Assembly (NCBI GenBank): GCA_019358875.1
Contig: JAHHIF010000008.1
Span: 124,001 to 188,000 of the forward strand
Reading direction: 5' to 3'
Length of the DNA: 64,000 nucleotides
Origin: Symplocastrum torsivum CPER-KK1
GTDB lineage: Bacteria; Cyanobacteriota; Cyanobacteriia; Cyanobacteriales; Coleofasciculaceae
In this document: in pieces, positions 38,101 to 47,013 of the stretch
Layout: each line of letters starts with the position of its first letter
Numbering within the stretch: the first letter of the stretch is position 1
Notes under the pieces: model-generated
Databases searched by the model: none
What the model was told of the DNA's origin: nothing
Seen by the model: the letters and a program-made list of their open reading frames with translations, nothing else
Translations under genes and position numbers: made by a program

Positions 38101-38981
38101 GCTTTGCGACGCTCATCTGTAACGGGTGCGTCTTCCTTATATTTTTTGAAAGACGGGAAAAATTGACGGAATGCCTCTCCCAAAGTCTCTACAACAGCGT
38201 CTGCCTCCTGAAACAAGTGATACAGCATCCACAAAACAAAGGGCGTGCGGCTTAACTCTCGATTATCTCGGCTCAACAATTGCAACACCTGTTGCGCTTG
38301 ACCGGGCATACATTCTTGCAAAAAGCGATTGATTTCTGGAGGGCTAGGTGGTTGAACTTCCAGCCTTCTTTTGATGCCCAAATCGCCGCTGCCTAACTCT
38401 CGCGTTGTGCAGATGAGTGGTATTTCATCGCACTCCTCACGAAATGCTTTCAGTTGTGTACGAACTGTGTCTGCTGGCATCTCGTTCAAGCCATCCAAAA
38501 GCAGAATCAGCCGTTTCTGAAACAATAGTTCTTCAACTTCTGGAATTTTCAGTCGTAGTTGTGGCTTAAGGGCATCTCTAATCAGAGTCAACATCCCTGA
38601 AGGATCTTCAGAGCTAGAAAAACGGACGTTGTACCTTTTCAACGGAACCAGCACTGGAATTCGAGGTTCTGCTTTCCCAAGCTCTTCTTTTGCAAAACTA
38701 ACCAAACAACGCAAAAGGGCGGTTGATTTGCCGACACCTGGCGAACCTACCAGCAAAATATGCTCAGATTCGATGTAATTCTGGATTCCTTTGAGTATTG
38801 GCAGTGAGACTATCTGCGGCTTCTCCCCTGGCTTCTTCTCCTCAGTTTGCACCATCTGCTCAAATGAGAAGGTTGCCTGTCGATCCGCGATCATTTCAGT
38901 CAAAGCATCCACAGCCCACCACTTCTCATAGCGGCGGCAGATTTTTTGTAGATAGCGCTGAAACTCGCTAAGGGCAATCAT
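35109..38981 (-). CDS. NACHT NTPase with long HEAT-repeat array (STAND-type)
   Basis: A 1290-residue multidomain protein. Residues 1-60 form a short leader. NACHT NTPase: Walker A LLVGSPGVGKSTALLR (about 76-91), Walker B RLILLLDGLNEMP (about 157-169), sensor-like ICTTRE (190-195) and winged-helix remnants to about 400. From about 470 to 1110 there are some 20 HEAT repeats (for example VREKAAEALGEIGNETAVP). The last 160 residues (from about 1130) form a helical domain with a His-rich THTHTHNY segment and a coiled coil. NACHT STAND proteins act as signal-sensing switches, and several defend bacteria against phage. It leads an operon with a toxin-antitoxin pair. The triggering ligand is unknown. 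Confidence 0.88.
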   Translation of the reverse strand: MIALSEFQRYLQKICRRYEKWWAVDALTEMIADRQATFSFEQMVQTEEKKPGEKPQIVSLPILKGIQNYIESEHILLVGSPGVGKSTALLRCLVSFAKEELGKAEPRIPVLVPLKRYNVRFSSSEDPSGMLTLIRDALKPQLRLKIPEVEELLFQKRLILLLDGLNEMPADTVRTQLKAFREECDEIPLICTTRELGSGDLGIKRRLEVQPPSPPEINRFLQECMPGQAQQVLQLLSRDNRELSRTPFVLWMLYHLFQEADAVVETLGEAFRQFFPSFKKYKEDAPVTDERRKAWNPWLKHLAFTMLNSPEATATGLVISDDRAEKVLAEKFGDLHGASSRIEELLKYHLLERVSDREVSFHHQLIQEYYAAEYLLQYLPELLRDDEGETKLKCHYLNYLKWTEPIAIMLGLPEITENLAQQLIDLALKVDSYLGARLAGQVKPVCQPQTIELITSLNPPPLLKGELLGITRSEYAIATLLDLLLLKDQAPNVREKAAEALGEIGNETAVPALLKALDDDPVFTVRWATVTALGKIGSETVVPGLKKALDDTAYFVRLAAVSALGAIGSKAAISALLKALEQQKDWDVYLRAAYELEKLGHTNGIPALSNALENSEFTICGKAISALELLNSERAVWALFEAIEKHPKSSVRQKAIEALGRIGNDAAIPILLKALNRNTVEVKESVIKALGQIGSDAVTKAMFDILTTDDNCYIRRSVIEILGQLGNKSAIPILLDILEKDEDSTVRGSVALALGKIGDEVAVSNLVEALADTDRHVRLNATRALGQIHSEAAIPDLIQTLKNDGDFSVRLSATEELGQIGGEAAIPELERTLEHSNLSIRGSAARALGLIGNAKAVPALIKALESSDCKKLECLDCYGSLEIAIALSRLGSEVGTSALIKTLDDPFPSSMFFIWDQLEVEAAIPVLMKALEHQDRHIYSGAASALNRIQRKSEIFSATLIPLLCRSLINQDSFVCIQAISVLEKVDSREVASKLLPILGHENQNIEVRFHAARVLARLGREEAISVLVKALEEADPLSKNGAAYDLAALGTETAISGLLSPLENESFKERAIIVEALEKIGNSKALPKLFQLQVKFPNDNIAAAITAIQSRCLFYNYDIAQLPPPQRTEDGKRRAEDFLHDKLDTLTQEIKKVSEVPKRIINTKNYFEKGTHTHTHNYANNEALKQQIPELRQLVNQLQQTYQPITEVEAAEIINVEFREIQQTNPSRWQTIRKQLQLLKRQLLNPESHLKATKATLAEVAKHYLEDSLMAKAAITYLDSLSAETDQGE

Positions 38982-39176
38982 GCGAGAGTGAAGTTATATC
39001 CATCTCAAGAGAGTCTTCTCTATGATAGGCAGCTTATTCGGCATGATGCCCAGATGAAATGGGCACTGGGATTGAGGGCTGATAGCCTCTATTTCAGAAT
39101 CAAGAGATCAGTCAAGTGCGATCGCATTAGTGTACGCTGCTTTTTGAGAGGCAGTACCCATTGAGGAGAAAGTGTC

Positions 39177-40016
39177 ATGACTGCACAAGAAGCAAGAGCA
39201 AATGAGCGGGTGCTAGTCACAGGTGCTACAGGAGGCGTTGGGCAACTGACGGTGGCAAAGCTATTAGAGAAAGGTTATCTGGTGCGTGTTCTCACTCGTA
39301 GTGCCGAGAAAGCCCAAGCAATGTTTGATAACCAGGTAGAGATTGCCATTGGCGACATCCGCCAACCCGCAACTCTCCCTCCTGCTGTGCAGAACGTTAC
39401 CCAGATTATTTGTGCTACGGGAACCACAGCCTTTCCTTCCGCAAAATGGGATTTTGACAACGCTGACGAACTGACTGGACTCGGAAGTCTCATCGGCTGG
39501 AGCAAGATCTATCTCGACTCACAGTACCGTTTGGAAAAGGCGAGGAATAGTCCTGAGCAAGTCGATGCTCAAGGCGTCAGCAACCTGGTAGCTGCGGCAC
39601 CCAAAGATTTGAAGCGGTTTGTTTTTGTATCTTCCTGCGGCATTTTACGGAAAGATAAACCACCATTCAGTCTTCTCAATGCCTTTGGTGTACTTGATGC
39701 CAAACAGAAAGGTGAGGAAGCAATTATTCGTTCCGGCTTACCCTACACGATTATTCGCCCAGGACGGCTGATTGATGGTCCCTACACGTCCTACGACTTA
39801 AACACGTTGTTGAAGGCAAAAACAGGAGGGAAGTTGGATGTGGTCGTGGGAACAGGCGATACTCTATCTGGTGACACTAGCCGGGTTGATGTAGCAGCAG
39901 CTTGTGTAGAATGCCTCGGCAACCCAGCTACGCCAGGAAAAGTGTTTGAGCTGGTGAACCAAGGAGCAAGACCATCGGTGATTGACTGGGAATTACTCTT
40001 TTCTAGTCTGAGCTAG
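39177..40016 (+). CDS. NAD(P)-binding atypical SDR (NmrA/Ycf39/TIC62-like)
   Basis: A 279-residue Rossmann protein. The N-terminal motif VLVTGATGGVGQLTVAKLLE binds NAD(P), VRVLTRSAEKAQ follows, and the mid-region has RFVFVSSCGI and LPYTIIRPGRLIDGPY, a signature of the atypical SDR group that includes Ycf39, TIC62 and NmrA. Such proteins often bind cofactor as sensors or chaperones for photosynthetic assembly rather than as enzymes. It converges on the next gene with only 8 bp between stops. Confidence 0.82.
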   Translation: MTAQEARANERVLVTGATGGVGQLTVAKLLEKGYLVRVLTRSAEKAQAMFDNQVEIAIGDIRQPATLPPAVQNVTQIICATGTTAFPSAKWDFDNADELTGLGSLIGWSKIYLDSQYRLEKARNSPEQVDAQGVSNLVAAAPKDLKRFVFVSSCGILRKDKPPFSLLNAFGVLDAKQKGEEAIIRSGLPYTIIRPGRLIDGPYTSYDLNTLLKAKTGGKLDVVVGTGDTLSGDTSRVDVAAACVECLGNPATPGKVFELVNQGARPSVIDWELLFSSLS

Positions 40017-40024
40017 TAACGAAA

Positions 40025-40660
40025 TTAACTATCACTGACTCTTGTCCAAAGCGCCAACCCACCGCCCCGACCTCTAGCCGCAATACTTTGGTTCTCTACT
40101 AAAAAGTAAGTGAAAAATGCCTGCTCTTTCACGCCTTGCTCATAGAATCGGGCTTCCCGATCTTGACCCTTGCGAATATAGCCGTCATACAACTTCAATC
40201 CGGACAATGACACCCGCATCCGAGTGAAGTCGAAAGCTAGCATATTCGTCTTCGACCAGAATTGCGTCGGCCCTGTGAGAACCAACTGTAATAATCCAAA
40301 TGCAACGGAATTTTGAACCGTTCCTTGCTCTTGATTGGACTCTGTTTGCAAGTAGGACAGATGAATCTTGACCCAAGAAGGCAGAAACCGTCCGGCTCCT
40401 AGGATAACCCCTGCTCTTTTACGTGATCGCTTTGTCCCCGTAATAAATCCCAATCGCCAAGTACCTAGCAACTGCGGGTAGGTATGGCGCACTCGGCTCT
40501 GTTTAGCCGTCTTCTCTGCCTGAATCAGTGCTTCAACCACAGCCTCAGGCGCAGGTAGTTTTGCCGATGGGGTGGTTAAAAATGCGATCGCTTGATCTAG
40601 TGCTGGGTCGATTGAGGGTGTCGTCTGAAGTTGGTTGCTGCTCGTCTTATAGTTATCCAT
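40025..40660 (-). CDS. Conserved cyanobacterial protein, possibly fibrillin (PAP)-like
   Basis: A 211-residue product. The core YPQLLGTWRLGFITGTKRSR resembles the start of the plastid lipid-associated protein (fibrillin) fold, where L-x-G-x-W-R-L opens a lipocalin-like barrel. Later KTNMLAFDFTRMRVSLSGLK and FFTYFLVENQSIAARGRGGG are strand-rich. The first 50 residues are polar and helical. I am unsure of the family. Fibrillins bind lipids at thylakoids and plastoglobules. The gene converges with its neighbour at 40016. Confidence 0.6.
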   Translation of the reverse strand: MDNYKTSSNQLQTTPSIDPALDQAIAFLTTPSAKLPAPEAVVEALIQAEKTAKQSRVRHTYPQLLGTWRLGFITGTKRSRKRAGVILGAGRFLPSWVKIHLSYLQTESNQEQGTVQNSVAFGLLQLVLTGPTQFWSKTNMLAFDFTRMRVSLSGLKLYDGYIRKGQDREARFYEQGVKEQAFFTYFLVENQSIAARGRGGGLALWTRVSDS

Positions 40661-40801
40661 CGGACGTTGCCACTGAACCCTTAGAACAAAACTTTGGTTG
40701 TGTTCAGTATAAAGGACTGATGAAATGCTCCTCGTTCAGCGAATCAACGAGGGGTTTATAACGTTTCTATCCTCAATGGATACCATGCCTAGCCCTGCCT
40801 T

Positions 40802-42526
40802 CTATCTTTCTACAAGTGTTGGAGGTGAAACCCCTTCGTCAATCAATTGCACCAATCGCTGTCGTAAAGTATCTAAACCTAAGCGTTGAGTCGCTGAAAT
40901 AAATACAGATTCGGGATACTCTTGCTTAGCTAAAGCTAGGGTTTCACTATTGACCTGATCCACTTTGTTAAAGGCAATCAAAGCTTTCCCCGGAATAGTA
41001 GGCATTTCGTCTAACACCTCCATTACTGATCGGATGTGACTTTCCCAAGCTGGATGAGAAAGATCGACAACATGTAGCAAGGCATCCGCCTCTATCACTT
41101 CCTCTAGTGTGGCTCGGAACGCATCCATTAGCGGAGGCGGGAGTTCGTGAATAAACCCTACGGTATCTGTAAGAAGAATCGTTCTCCGCTCTTGGGTTTC
41201 AGGGTCTGTAATGACCAGCTTTCGTGTTGTTGGGTCGAGGGTCGCAAACAATTGATCGGCTGTATAGACCTCGGCATGAGTTAACACATTCAGTAGGGTG
41301 GATTTACCAGCATTGGTGTAACCCACAACAGCAATCGAGGGGACTGCTTGCTGTTGTCGCTGTTGCCGTAAGCGGGAACGATGCGCTTGTAATTGGTTGA
41401 CTTCCTGCTGGAGTTGAGCGATTCGCCGCTGAAGGGTTCGCCGCTCAGTTTCTAGTCTGGTTTCACCAGGACCTCTGGTGCCAATTCCGCCTCCTAGTCT
41501 GGACATTCCTTGACCCCGACCTCTCAACCGAGGCAGCATATATTCCAATTGCGCCAATTCCACTTGCAATTTACCGGCTTGGGATTGAGCGCGTTGAGCG
41601 AAGATATCTAGTATTACTTCAGTCCGGTCTACTACAGGAATACCAATCTCGGCTTCTAGGTTGCGAACTTGAGAGGCTGAGATGTCTCGGTCAAAGACAA
41701 TGAGATTGGCTCCATGCTTATGAGCGCGGAGGGCAATTTCTTCAACCTTTCCCTGACCAACGACTGTCTGAGGATGAGGACGCGATCGCTTTTGTTGCAC
41801 AATTTCTACGACTTCTCCTCCTGCACTCTCAACTAACCGAGCAAGTTCTTCGAGACTATCTTGAAACCTTTGGGGAGATAGATCCTCAGTCATCAAGCCA
41901 ACCAAGAGAACGCGATCGCCATCAGACTCACTCTCCTGGAATTGTGATGTTTCAAAGCCGGATTCTTGAAACTCGCTCTCCAATTCATCAACTAAGTCGT
42001 CAAAGTCCTTCTCACTTAGCTCATCCAGACTCAAGGGAGACGAAACGATCCAAGGCGTTTCTAAATCGGGTACAAGATGAGCGAGATAAGCTTCCTTAAC
42101 AGAACCACTGGGTGTGCCGCCTCGTTGTTCACCTCCGTTACCCGCTGGAATTAATACCACTAAAGCGTCTAATCGCTGCCGTGCCATTGCTGTCAGTGCC
42201 GCTGCATCTGGTGTATCTCCTTTGAGTTGAGTCGCAACGCAACGAATCCCACTCAAGCGTTGAGCGCTCTGGCGAGGCAGTTCTTGGGGAGGAATTTGAG
42301 TCTGACTCGGCGTACCTACCGCAACTCGGATTACCTGTCCGCGTCGATTGATGTAGCTGCACACAGGGTGATGGATTTGCGTGCTGATTGCTGCTAGCGC
42401 TTGAGCAAATTCAGGAGTCGTTAGGCGATCGCCTGGTTGCCGCTGCTCGTACAGATGCTCTAGTTGCTTGATGTGGCTCGATTTTAATCCTTTAAGGTTT
42501 CCGTAAATAGTCAAGGGTAAGACCAA
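40802..42526 (-). CDS. hflX: Ribosome-associated GTPase HflX
   Basis: A 574-residue HflX, a GTPase that rescues stalled ribosomes. GTP motifs: GYTNAGKSTLLNVLTHAEVY (G1), DQLFATLDPTTRKL (G2 region), LTDTVGFIHELPPPLMDAFR (G3) and FNKVDQV (G4). Upstream is the HflX-specific domain with GQGKVEEIALRAHKHGANLI and the Gly-rich RLGGGIGTRGPGETRLE. The N-terminal 200 residues form the extra domain found in cyanobacterial HflX. The TTG at 42526 is taken as start; a second TTG lies four codons later. Confidence 0.93.
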   Translation of the reverse strand: MVLPLTIYGNLKGLKSSHIKQLEHLYEQRQPGDRLTTPEFAQALAAISTQIHHPVCSYINRRGQVIRVAVGTPSQTQIPPQELPRQSAQRLSGIRCVATQLKGDTPDAAALTAMARQRLDALVVLIPAGNGGEQRGGTPSGSVKEAYLAHLVPDLETPWIVSSPLSLDELSEKDFDDLVDELESEFQESGFETSQFQESESDGDRVLLVGLMTEDLSPQRFQDSLEELARLVESAGGEVVEIVQQKRSRPHPQTVVGQGKVEEIALRAHKHGANLIVFDRDISASQVRNLEAEIGIPVVDRTEVILDIFAQRAQSQAGKLQVELAQLEYMLPRLRGRGQGMSRLGGGIGTRGPGETRLETERRTLQRRIAQLQQEVNQLQAHRSRLRQQRQQQAVPSIAVVGYTNAGKSTLLNVLTHAEVYTADQLFATLDPTTRKLVITDPETQERRTILLTDTVGFIHELPPPLMDAFRATLEEVIEADALLHVVDLSHPAWESHIRSVMEVLDEMPTIPGKALIAFNKVDQVNSETLALAKQEYPESVFISATQRLGLDTLRQRLVQLIDEGVSPPTLVER

Positions 42527-42734
42527 CCAGCAAACTGGTTTCTGAATTCGTTAACTCTATATCTAGCGATCTTTGTGTGTAACTTAAATCTTTCCTTTGG
42601 ACTAAGTAGGCTGAGCAAACAATTCCTACTAATAAATTGCTTATCTAGCTGGGTTTGTTGGTTAGGTGTAGTGAGTTTTGGAGTAGCTTTGTAGCACTGT
42701 ATACAGTCTGCTGAAAAAGGCGATCGCATTTCTC

Positions 42735-43466
42735 TCAATTTTTCTCAGAATCCGGCTGAGATAGCTCTGACTCAGGTTCATCAACCAGTGGTGTGCTAAC
42801 CTTAGCCGGGGCTTCTTCTTGCTGCTGAACAACTGCCTTAAGCTTGAGGAAAAAGCCTGAAGCATCAGGTGGAGGCGTAAATTGGTGAATTGGTTGTTTG
42901 AGTGGTTCACAGCGCGACCAATCGGCATCGTATGCCGGGTTGAAACCCATGGTAGTCAGTTCCTCTGATTGATCATCCAACAGGTCAGGTATCTCCATCT
43001 CCTCTTGAGGAGTAATTGTGTCAGTAGGTGGAGTATCCTGTTCTTCTATGGGTGCTAGGTTCTCAACAGTTGGCTCCAGCATCGCGCTCTCATCAATCAT
43101 GTCCTGAGAACTGGAAGTCACAGGTGGTAGACTAAATTCCTGACTCAGGTCAGTGGTTGCTGAGTTGAATCGCGCGGTCAAGCTTTGGGGAAGCTTGCGA
43201 GAAATCAGCCGCTCAAACTCATGGGTAAAGCGACAGATTGGCTGTCCCCGCCGTCCCCAAACTGCTAAGATTTGTTCAACTGAAACCGCTTTGTAGCGTC
43301 CCTGATACAGCGCCTCAATCACACCCAGACGCACCCAGCTTGCCTGATAATTTCTCAGCCACAGATTCACTAATTCTTGGGCAGTATAACCCCTTAGCTC
43401 AAACTTATAGTGACTGAGCAACGCAACGGCATAGGCAATGGCTGGGTCTACGGCTGATTCCCTCAT
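42735..43466 (-). CDS. Cyanobacterial protein of unknown function
   Basis: A 243-residue product. The first 115 residues are well ordered by pattern: YAVALLSHYKFELRGYTAQE then VNLWLRNYQASWVRLGVIEA and VEQILAVWGRRGQPICRFTH, suggesting a helical domain with conserved Trp and Cys. The last 130 residues are acidic and Pro-rich, probably disordered, with a short FFLKLKAVV helix near the end. I do not recognise the function. The start codon at 43466 has GAGATGAGGG upstream. The gene lies 209 bp before hflX on the same strand. Confidence 0.65.
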   Translation of the reverse strand: MRESAVDPAIAYAVALLSHYKFELRGYTAQELVNLWLRNYQASWVRLGVIEALYQGRYKAVSVEQILAVWGRRGQPICRFTHEFERLISRKLPQSLTARFNSATTDLSQEFSLPPVTSSSQDMIDESAMLEPTVENLAPIEEQDTPPTDTITPQEEMEIPDLLDDQSEELTTMGFNPAYDADWSRCEPLKQPIHQFTPPPDASGFFLKLKAVVQQQEEAPAKVSTPLVDEPESELSQPDSEKN

Positions 43467-43740
43467 CTCAAGTTTGGCTTTTGGTTTTTGGCTTTTGGAT
43501 TGGGGATGAATAGTTCTTGTATACCCACTCCTGGAGTTTTCTTATCATGATTCGCGTGAGGCAAAGATTTAGAACTGAGGTAAGACGCTACATCTAATTT
43601 TCTGAAGTATAGTTGGACACTTATGGCTAAGTCTACTAGCAAAGTCGTGATTCCTGTTGCTACCGATGTTGCTGTCAATTGTGGGTTAAGTGGATATATA
43701 ACTTAGTATTAATACCTTCTCATAAGATGAATATTCTTAC

Positions 43741-44358
43741 CTAATTTAGGTTTGACAAATAGGATTGAATAGGCTTCAAAATAATTGCCAATATTATCTC
43801 AACTTGATTGATATAATATTCTACTAAATCAATACAGACGGTGTTTTCATTAAGCGTCAAAAAACGCCAAGCCGTACCACTAGTTACAGCACCATAAATC
43901 ACGGGAAGATCAATTTCTTTCCGTTGATTAAAAATCTGAGCCGCCACCATTTCTGCTACACATTGCCCCAACCCTCCGATAATATTTTCATTTTTCGCTT
44001 CAACAATAGTAATAACAGGCGCACTAATAAAAAACTGCTCCCTAGATGCACTAAGCATAAAATCACAGTATCCTATAAGCCCCTTCTCAATATCTACATT
44101 AAAATCCGTGCCAGAGAACAAGCTAATTTGATAATTTAATTGCCGTCTGACCTCAGTTAAAATTGGCGCAATTAAAAACTCAGAACGTGCCTTTTCCGTA
44201 CCTATTGCAGTTGCTAAAGAAATATACTCCTGTAAAGTAACAGTTAAAATTTCCGATGGCTTAACTGCTTCAATGCCAGCAAACAAATCTTGCGTTTCAT
44301 CCACCGTTAAACCAAAATCTTCCTTGACTTTAGCCAGAGTAAAATTGCTATAAGCCAT
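43741..44358 (-). CDS. Possible PD-(D/E)XK-fold protein, unknown function
   Basis: A 205-residue product. KGLIGYCDFMLSASREQ followed by PVITIVEAKNENIIGGLGQC fits the D-x(n)-E-x-K pattern of the PD-(D/E)XK nuclease fold, with the catalytic Asp, Glu and Lys in the right order, and a helix with QCVAEMVAAQIFN after it. Relatives occur as single genes in cyanobacteria and have no settled role. It is free-standing, with about 150 bp of repeats and intergenic DNA before the SLH gene, so it is not an obvious part of a restriction system. Confidence 0.55.
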   Translation of the reverse strand: MAYSNFTLAKVKEDFGLTVDETQDLFAGIEAVKPSEILTVTLQEYISLATAIGTEKARSEFLIAPILTEVRRQLNYQISLFSGTDFNVDIEKGLIGYCDFMLSASREQFFISAPVITIVEAKNENIIGGLGQCVAEMVAAQIFNQRKEIDLPVIYGAVTSGTAWRFLTLNENTVCIDLVEYYINQVEIILAIILKPIQSYLSNLN

Positions 44359-44511
44359 CTGTAGAACTCCTTTTTGCTGCCGACCTACTTATAGCAATCA
44401 GCAATCAGCAGTCAGCTTTCAGCGGTCAGCTTTGGGTTAAATAGGCTCACTTCTAAGGAACACAAGCTCCCGTTAATGTTCTAACATTCGTGGCTACTGC
44501 TATAACAAACC

Positions 44512-46590
44512 TCAACTTGTTGGTATCGAAACAATATAGGGTGAGTTAATCACGCTAACACGTCCGCTTCTTGCTAAAGCTTGATACACAAAAGCCACTG
44601 CCTCAGCGCGTGTCGCTTCCTGCTTGGGTTGCAGGAGTGATAGTTTCGGGTAGTTAACAACTATTCCGGCAGCACTGGCAGCAGCGATCGCCGATTTAGC
44701 ATAAGCCGGAATCGTATCGCGATCTTCGTAAAATTCCAAGACCTTCGCATCAGCAGTAGGTAGAGAAAGCCCAGTTGCTAAAGAAGTAATTAGCTCCAGT
44801 CGCCGTAAATTCTGCTGAGGGTGGAACGTTTGGTCGGGGAATCCAGACAGGAAGCCACCTCGATAGGCACTGGTAATCACTGTTGATGCCCAGAAATTCG
44901 CTGGAACATCACTAAATTGAGCCGCAGGGCGTATGGGGTTGGGGTTAAAAATCTTCACGATCATGGCGGCATATTGCGCCCGATTTAGGGGTGCATCGGG
45001 CTTGAAGCTGCCATCAACAAAGCCAGTAACGAGGTTTAGGTTAGCCAGACGACGGATAAAATCAGTTGCCCAGTGGTTTTCAATATCAGTAAACGAGGGA
45101 CTAGTGGGGTCAGGGCTAACAATGTAGGGTGAAGCAATAACGTCTGCGCGTCCTGTTGCGACCAACGCTTGATAAATCAACGCTGCAACTTCAGCACGGG
45201 TAATACTAAGCATTGGTTCCAACTGATTGGTTTGAGGAAAATTCACCACCAGTCGTCGTTGCGTTGCTGTAGAAAGTGCCTCTGTGGCGTAGCTGGGAAT
45301 TTGAGCGCGATCGCTATAGAACTGTAACAAGTTAGGATTCCCCCCCGTTAACCCCAAACCACTAACCAGCGATACTATCGCTTGCACCCGCGTCAGATTT
45401 TGCTGAGGGCGAAACGTTTTATCGGGAAATCCGGAAATAAAACCCATCGCGGCGGCTTGGCTGATTGCTGTTGCTGCCCAAAAAGCAGTAGGAACATCGG
45501 CAAACATACCTGTACCCGTTCCCTCCTTTCGAGGCAAGTCAAACGTTTTCGCAATTATTGCCGCATACTCTGCCCTGGTAATGCTAGCTTCTGGCCTAAA
45601 GCTGCCATCAGGAAAGCCACGAATTAGTCCCCGCGTCACCAATCCCTGAATAAAGCCTGTTGCCCAATGAGTCGCAAGGTCACTAAACTGAGATGGGCCT
45701 GTTACAGGAGTTGGTACTTGTGCCACACCCAGCACAACCGACCCAGAAACTCGTGCTGGATTGAGTTGATTTCCCACTGAAACCAACGTCAACGATGTGT
45801 CATTTTGTAAATCAACCTGACCGTTATCCCTGATGATGTTGCCTGCTGGGTCTTGAGAACTTCCCAAATCAGGTCTAGCACTCCCTGTAACCACTAAACC
45901 GCTAGCCGTATTTTTCTCAATTAGATTGCGGCGCAGTACAGGTCGTGCCTCACGGGAGAGAAAAATCCCTGCGTTGTTACTAACTAGTGTGTTATCTGAT
46001 ATTAGAGGTGCCGCCGAGTCACTAAGCGCAATACCGTAACCCGTTTTCTGGCAAAGATTGCGCCGCACTTCTCCCTTGGCGTTGCGTACCAAGAAAATCC
46101 CACTAGAGGCATTTTCGCTAAAGACATTATCCAGAATTAGCGGTTTGCTGGTACCCGTGACAAAAATTCCCTCGCGGCGACTGCGGGTAAAGGTGTTGTT
46201 CGCGATTGTCGGTGACGTGGATTCTAGCCAAACGGCTGTCCCTTTTTCTACTGGATTCGTCACCGTTACGCCTCGCAATTGGGCGTTAGAATCCAACCGC
46301 ATTGTGACATTTTGATTACCAAAACTGGCACTAAGATAGGTTCCACTCCCCGATATCAAAATTCCCTTCCCCTTACTGGGTTCATCTCCCAGCACCATTA
46401 CCCCAGCCGGGACAACTAAGGGAAAGACTTCTCCCCCAGTTGCACTATACGTTCCAGAGGCTAGTTGAATTGTGGTTCCTGCTTTCGCTAAGGCGAGTGC
46501 CCTCGTTAGGGTTTTCAACGGGACTGTAGAGGAGCCAGCGCCGGAATCCTTACCAGTCGCTGGGTTAACGTAAAGAATGGATTGAACCAT
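44512..46590 (-). CDS. DUF1565 beta-helix protein with six SLH domains
   Basis: A 692-residue product. The first 265 residues are a DUF1565-type right-handed beta-helix, starting ILYVNPATGKDSGAG and rich in short repeats such as NNTFTRSRREGIFV. Then come six SLH repeats in two triplets (about 300-475 and 498-685), for example DLATHWATGFIQGLVTRGLI and DIENHWATDFIRRLANLNLV. SLH domains anchor proteins to cell-wall polymers. No signal peptide is visible at the N-terminus, so export is unexplained. The two triplets match each other position by position, pointing to an internal duplication. Confidence 0.85.
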   Translation of the reverse strand: MVQSILYVNPATGKDSGAGSSTVPLKTLTRALALAKAGTTIQLASGTYSATGGEVFPLVVPAGVMVLGDEPSKGKGILISGSGTYLSASFGNQNVTMRLDSNAQLRGVTVTNPVEKGTAVWLESTSPTIANNTFTRSRREGIFVTGTSKPLILDNVFSENASSGIFLVRNAKGEVRRNLCQKTGYGIALSDSAAPLISDNTLVSNNAGIFLSREARPVLRRNLIEKNTASGLVVTGSARPDLGSSQDPAGNIIRDNGQVDLQNDTSLTLVSVGNQLNPARVSGSVVLGVAQVPTPVTGPSQFSDLATHWATGFIQGLVTRGLIRGFPDGSFRPEASITRAEYAAIIAKTFDLPRKEGTGTGMFADVPTAFWAATAISQAAAMGFISGFPDKTFRPQQNLTRVQAIVSLVSGLGLTGGNPNLLQFYSDRAQIPSYATEALSTATQRRLVVNFPQTNQLEPMLSITRAEVAALIYQALVATGRADVIASPYIVSPDPTSPSFTDIENHWATDFIRRLANLNLVTGFVDGSFKPDAPLNRAQYAAMIVKIFNPNPIRPAAQFSDVPANFWASTVITSAYRGGFLSGFPDQTFHPQQNLRRLELITSLATGLSLPTADAKVLEFYEDRDTIPAYAKSAIAAASAAGIVVNYPKLSLLQPKQEATRAEAVAFVYQALARSGRVSVINSPYIVSIPTS

Positions 46591-47013
46591 GATTGGCGAT
46601 TTTACTAAAACAGTAACAATAGAGACGTCACAAATAAGAAGAAAATGCTGTTTCCATATCTTGATTCAACGGCAACATTTATGATCTCTCTACTATCCCC
46701 CAAGATGTAGGAGGGTTGGGGAAATCGATTGTCTTTGAGCAAAAAACCTGATCAAGGTCATTCTTAATGTTGCTTTACCAAGGCTGAAGATTCCTCGTAA
46801 CCGCACATAACTCTTGGCTTGAGAGCTGTTCAGCTTCATTCGCCTCTTGATTCATGGGCGAGGGGGTACGGCAGACAAGGCAGACCGTAGTCTAGTATTT
46901 TTGATAGTCCTATCCTGACCCTAAGCAGATCAAAGCGTAATGAAATCTCAGTAATACCCTGGCTTTTCCTTTAATGCAAGCGATTCAAACCTTTATAGTG
47001 AACGACCAGCACC
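46591..47013. other. 423-bp divergent intergenic region upstream of the ABC operon
   Basis: The region lies between the leftward SLH gene and the rightward ABC operon. Promoters for both are expected here. I see no open frame, strong hairpin or clear -10/-35 pair that I would trust. Confidence 0.4.

Noticed and set aside
43624-43707. 27-codon rightward frame beginning MAKSTSKVVIPVATD
   Set aside because: Too short, no ribosome binding site, and unlike any precursor peptide family I know, although the codons look orderly.
46591-47013. Possible tRNA or small RNA before the ABC operon
   Set aside because: I looked for a clover-leaf or strong hairpin and found none.
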